Assembly (NCBI GenBank): GCA_027886175.1 | Contig: JAJNNQ010000126.1 | Location: 1,116,001 to 1,180,000 of the forward strand | Source: Phylloscopus collybita | Lineage: Eukaryota; Chordata; Aves; Passeriformes; Phylloscopidae | Length of the DNA: 64,000 nt | Reading direction: 5' to 3' | Notes under the pieces: generated by a model | What the model was told of the DNA's origin: nothing | Seen by the model: the letters and a program-made list of their open reading frames with translations, nothing else | Databases searched by the model: none | Made by a program: the position numbers and the translations under genes | Part shown: piece by piece, positions 62,401 through 64,000 of the stretch | Layout of the letters: every line of letters begins with the position of its first letter | Position numbering within the stretch: the stretch's first letter is position 1

Positions 62401-62715
62401 TAGAGACCTCAGGTGAAAAATAGCCATTTTACTTTTTTACAAACAGTATCTGTATGGTAAAAGCACAGGTGAGAAAGAGTTAAACTGCTGCTGTGAGTGT
62501 AACACTGGGTTTGCAATGTTTTTCTTTATTATTTCCCAATGAAAGAGACAGTCCTGCCCGTGTTTGTCTCTCACTGTCTTCTTGACTTCACTCAGTTATA
62601 ATCACATCTCTACAGTGAGAGGAGCAACAGTTAAAAGACTGAGTCTATCAGAAGCCATAAATCCTGCAAAACCACTGAAGTTGCTCACTTCAATCTCTGA
62701 ATGCCTGTTTACATA

Positions 62716-62826
62716 GAAGGAGAAGGAGAAGGAGAAGGAGAAGGAGAAGGAGAAGGAGAAGGAGAAGGAGAAGGAGAAGGAGAAGGAGAAGGAGAAGGAG
62801 AAGGAGAAGGAGAAGGAGAAGGAGAA
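62716..62826. repeat. (GAAGGA)n microsatellite, about 18.5 copies
   Basis: 111 bp of perfect 6-bp purine repeat. It encodes Gly-Glu repeats on + and Ser-Phe or Ser-Pro repeats on -, so all open frames over it are artefacts. The strict purine/pyrimidine strand asymmetry favours triplex (H-DNA) formation. Confidence 0.97.
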
Positions 62827-63433
62827 TTCACATTCTGTTTCCACAATGCCTTCCTGCCCCTTGCAACACTACCGTGGTCTACAAGCACCCACCCAGAGAG
62901 CCAAGGCATGGAGGGGGAGCACAGCCTGTGGCTGGCCACACAGAACATTCCCCCCTTCCCTGTGAACTCCTGCAGTGAAATATGGTCATTAATCATTATT
63001 TGGCTCTTTTTTTTATCAGTGAATGAATGGTCTGAAGCGAAACCATCACCTTTCAATGAGCCCTGAGAAGACTGCAGGGAAAAAAAAAATGAGATCTTTT
63101 AAATGTATGGTACGGCAGCATTTTTAAAGCAGGGCTTTGGAGGCAAGTAAAAAAGAAAAGTGCTTAAGTGTGCAAGAACAGAGAGAATAATTTAATTAAA
63201 AGCATGAAAGAAGACTAAAGACTACATTCTTTCCTGCTTTTTGGTAACATATGCCTATCCTATAATTGCTTGTAAATAGCCACTGCAAAAGCAACTCAGA
63301 TTAGTGGGTTTTTTGGATGAGAGATGGAAACTCTGGCGAGTTCAGCTGTTGAAATCTTACATGAACTAATGCTGTATGGGGACGGTGTGTGGGAGGGAGC
63401 GGGGTGAAAAGGGAAGCGGTGGGTAAGGGAAAT

Positions 63434-63437
<4 letters not shown>

Positions 63438-63473
<36 letters not shown>
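63438..63473. repeat. A36 homopolymer
   Basis: Uninterrupted A-run followed by further A-rich sequence. Confidence 0.95.
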
Positions 63474-63475
<2 letters not shown>

Positions 63476-63735
63476 AGCAAGCAAACAAAAAAAACCCCCT
63501 AAACCTATAGAAACGCCGATTTGCAGGGATATTTTTCTAATTACCACCGTGGCAAGTTGCAGTTCCGTACTTCCAAAGCCAAGTTCTTCCTCACTAGCAC
63601 GGGTTTTGCACTCTCACAAATGTTCTCCGCTTCCGTCCCTTCCTCTCTCGCTCTCTCCCTACTTTCCTCCTTCCTTCATTCCCTCCCTTTCTCCCTCCCT
63701 TCCTCTCCGACCTTTCCACAAAGGGGTTTGTACAA

Positions 63736-63890
63736 ATGGCCCACAAAGATGCCCCCGGGTGTCGCTCCGCAGTGCTCGGAGCGGGCGGGCGAAGGGGGCC
63801 GTACCAGAGGTACCCGCTCCCGCCGCTCGGCCGCGGCTTCTCCGTGGCACAGACAGCAAAAGCCGCTCTTTCCGAGCCACCCCATGTCCT
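63736..63890. promoter_or_regulatory. CpG-rich block near the right edge
   Basis: Local rise in CpG (gtgtcgctccgc, gagcgggcgggcgaagg, cccgccgctcggccgcgg) after a CCTT-rich pyrimidine tract. It may be the shore of a CpG island continuing to the right, for example of a developmental gene. No coding sequence recognised. Confidence 0.35.
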
Positions 63891-64000
63891 CCACACAGGC
63901 TTGAAACCCTTTTTAAAAATTATTATTGGTTTGTTTTTTTTTTTTCTTTTCCTGCTGATAGAGGTAGCCCTCTGCCAGGCTCCTCGGTAAGGCGCCGCAT

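Larger units (their letters stand above)
49161..63735. other. Gene-poor interval downstream of TMEM174
   Basis: 14.6 kb without a recognisable exon, RNA gene or transposon. AT-rich, with microsatellites at 51370, 59460, 62716 and 63438, and a POU-dimer-like motif at 57388. By human synteny this is the desert before FOXD1, so conserved non-coding elements are plausible but cannot be judged from one sequence. Confidence 0.5.

Noticed and set aside
62602..63066. Ser-Phe, Ser-Pro and Gly-Glu repeat proteins
   Set aside because: All three frames come from the (GAAGGA)n microsatellite.
63521..63904. Start of FOXD1 or another gene at the right edge
   Set aside because: The region is CpG-rich and FOXD1 is expected downstream by synteny, but no forkhead-domain codons or other recognisable protein sequence are present.

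Overview
The window is vertebrate genomic DNA, almost certainly from a bird and probably a passerine. It has intron-split genes, several CR1-type LINE fragments with the avian 3' signature, solo LTRs, and two short tRNA-Ile-derived SINEs with a CR1-like tail, an arrangement I know from songbird genomes (TguSINE1 type). The gene order FCHO2 - TMEM171 - TMEM174, all on the + strand, matches human 5q13.2. That human block is Z-linked in birds as far as I recall, so Z linkage is an inference.

Layout. 1-3342: the last three coding exons of FCHO2 (C-terminal end of the mu-homology domain), one intron having a GC-AG boundary, then an AT-rich 3' UTR to about 5.4-5.9 kb. 5.9-20.7 kb: intergenic, with CR1 fragments (about 12.4, 15.9 and 17.1 kb), a solo LTR with a 5-bp target duplication (13494-14455) and an older LTR-like segment (about 14.7-15.4 kb). 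20.7-22.1 kb: a 311-bp LTR, a SINE, a six-copy 53-bp minisatellite and a CpG island holding the likely TMEM171 promoter and short non-coding exon 1. 27835-34875: TMEM171 coding exons (333 codons). Its last intron holds three CR1 pieces flanked by a 77-bp inverted repeat. 41533-43748: TMEM174 in two coding exons (241 codons), with an A21/T36 pair and a sense-oriented LTR in its intron. 44.8 kb: a second SINE. 47.2-49.2 kb: an orphan CpG-rich island with two GC-rich minisatellites (8 x 33/34 bp and 29 x 24 bp). 49.2-63.7 kb: no recognisable gene, only microsatellites. The last 0.3 kb turns CpG-rich; human synteny would place FOXD1 further downstream, but no forkhead coding sequence is seen here.

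How the genes relate. FCHO2 is an F-BAR/mu-homology endocytic nucleator. TMEM171 and TMEM174 are small multipass proteins with proline-rich cytoplasmic tails carrying PPxY motifs (WW-domain ligands). In mammals TMEM174 acts on the renal phosphate transporter NPT2A. The sequence suggests that the two TMEM genes are tandem relatives and that TMEM171 is an internal duplication of a TMEM174-like two-helix hairpin. This is the most interesting protein-level observation. Most long open frames elsewhere arise from GC-rich or microsatellite repeats and are not genes.
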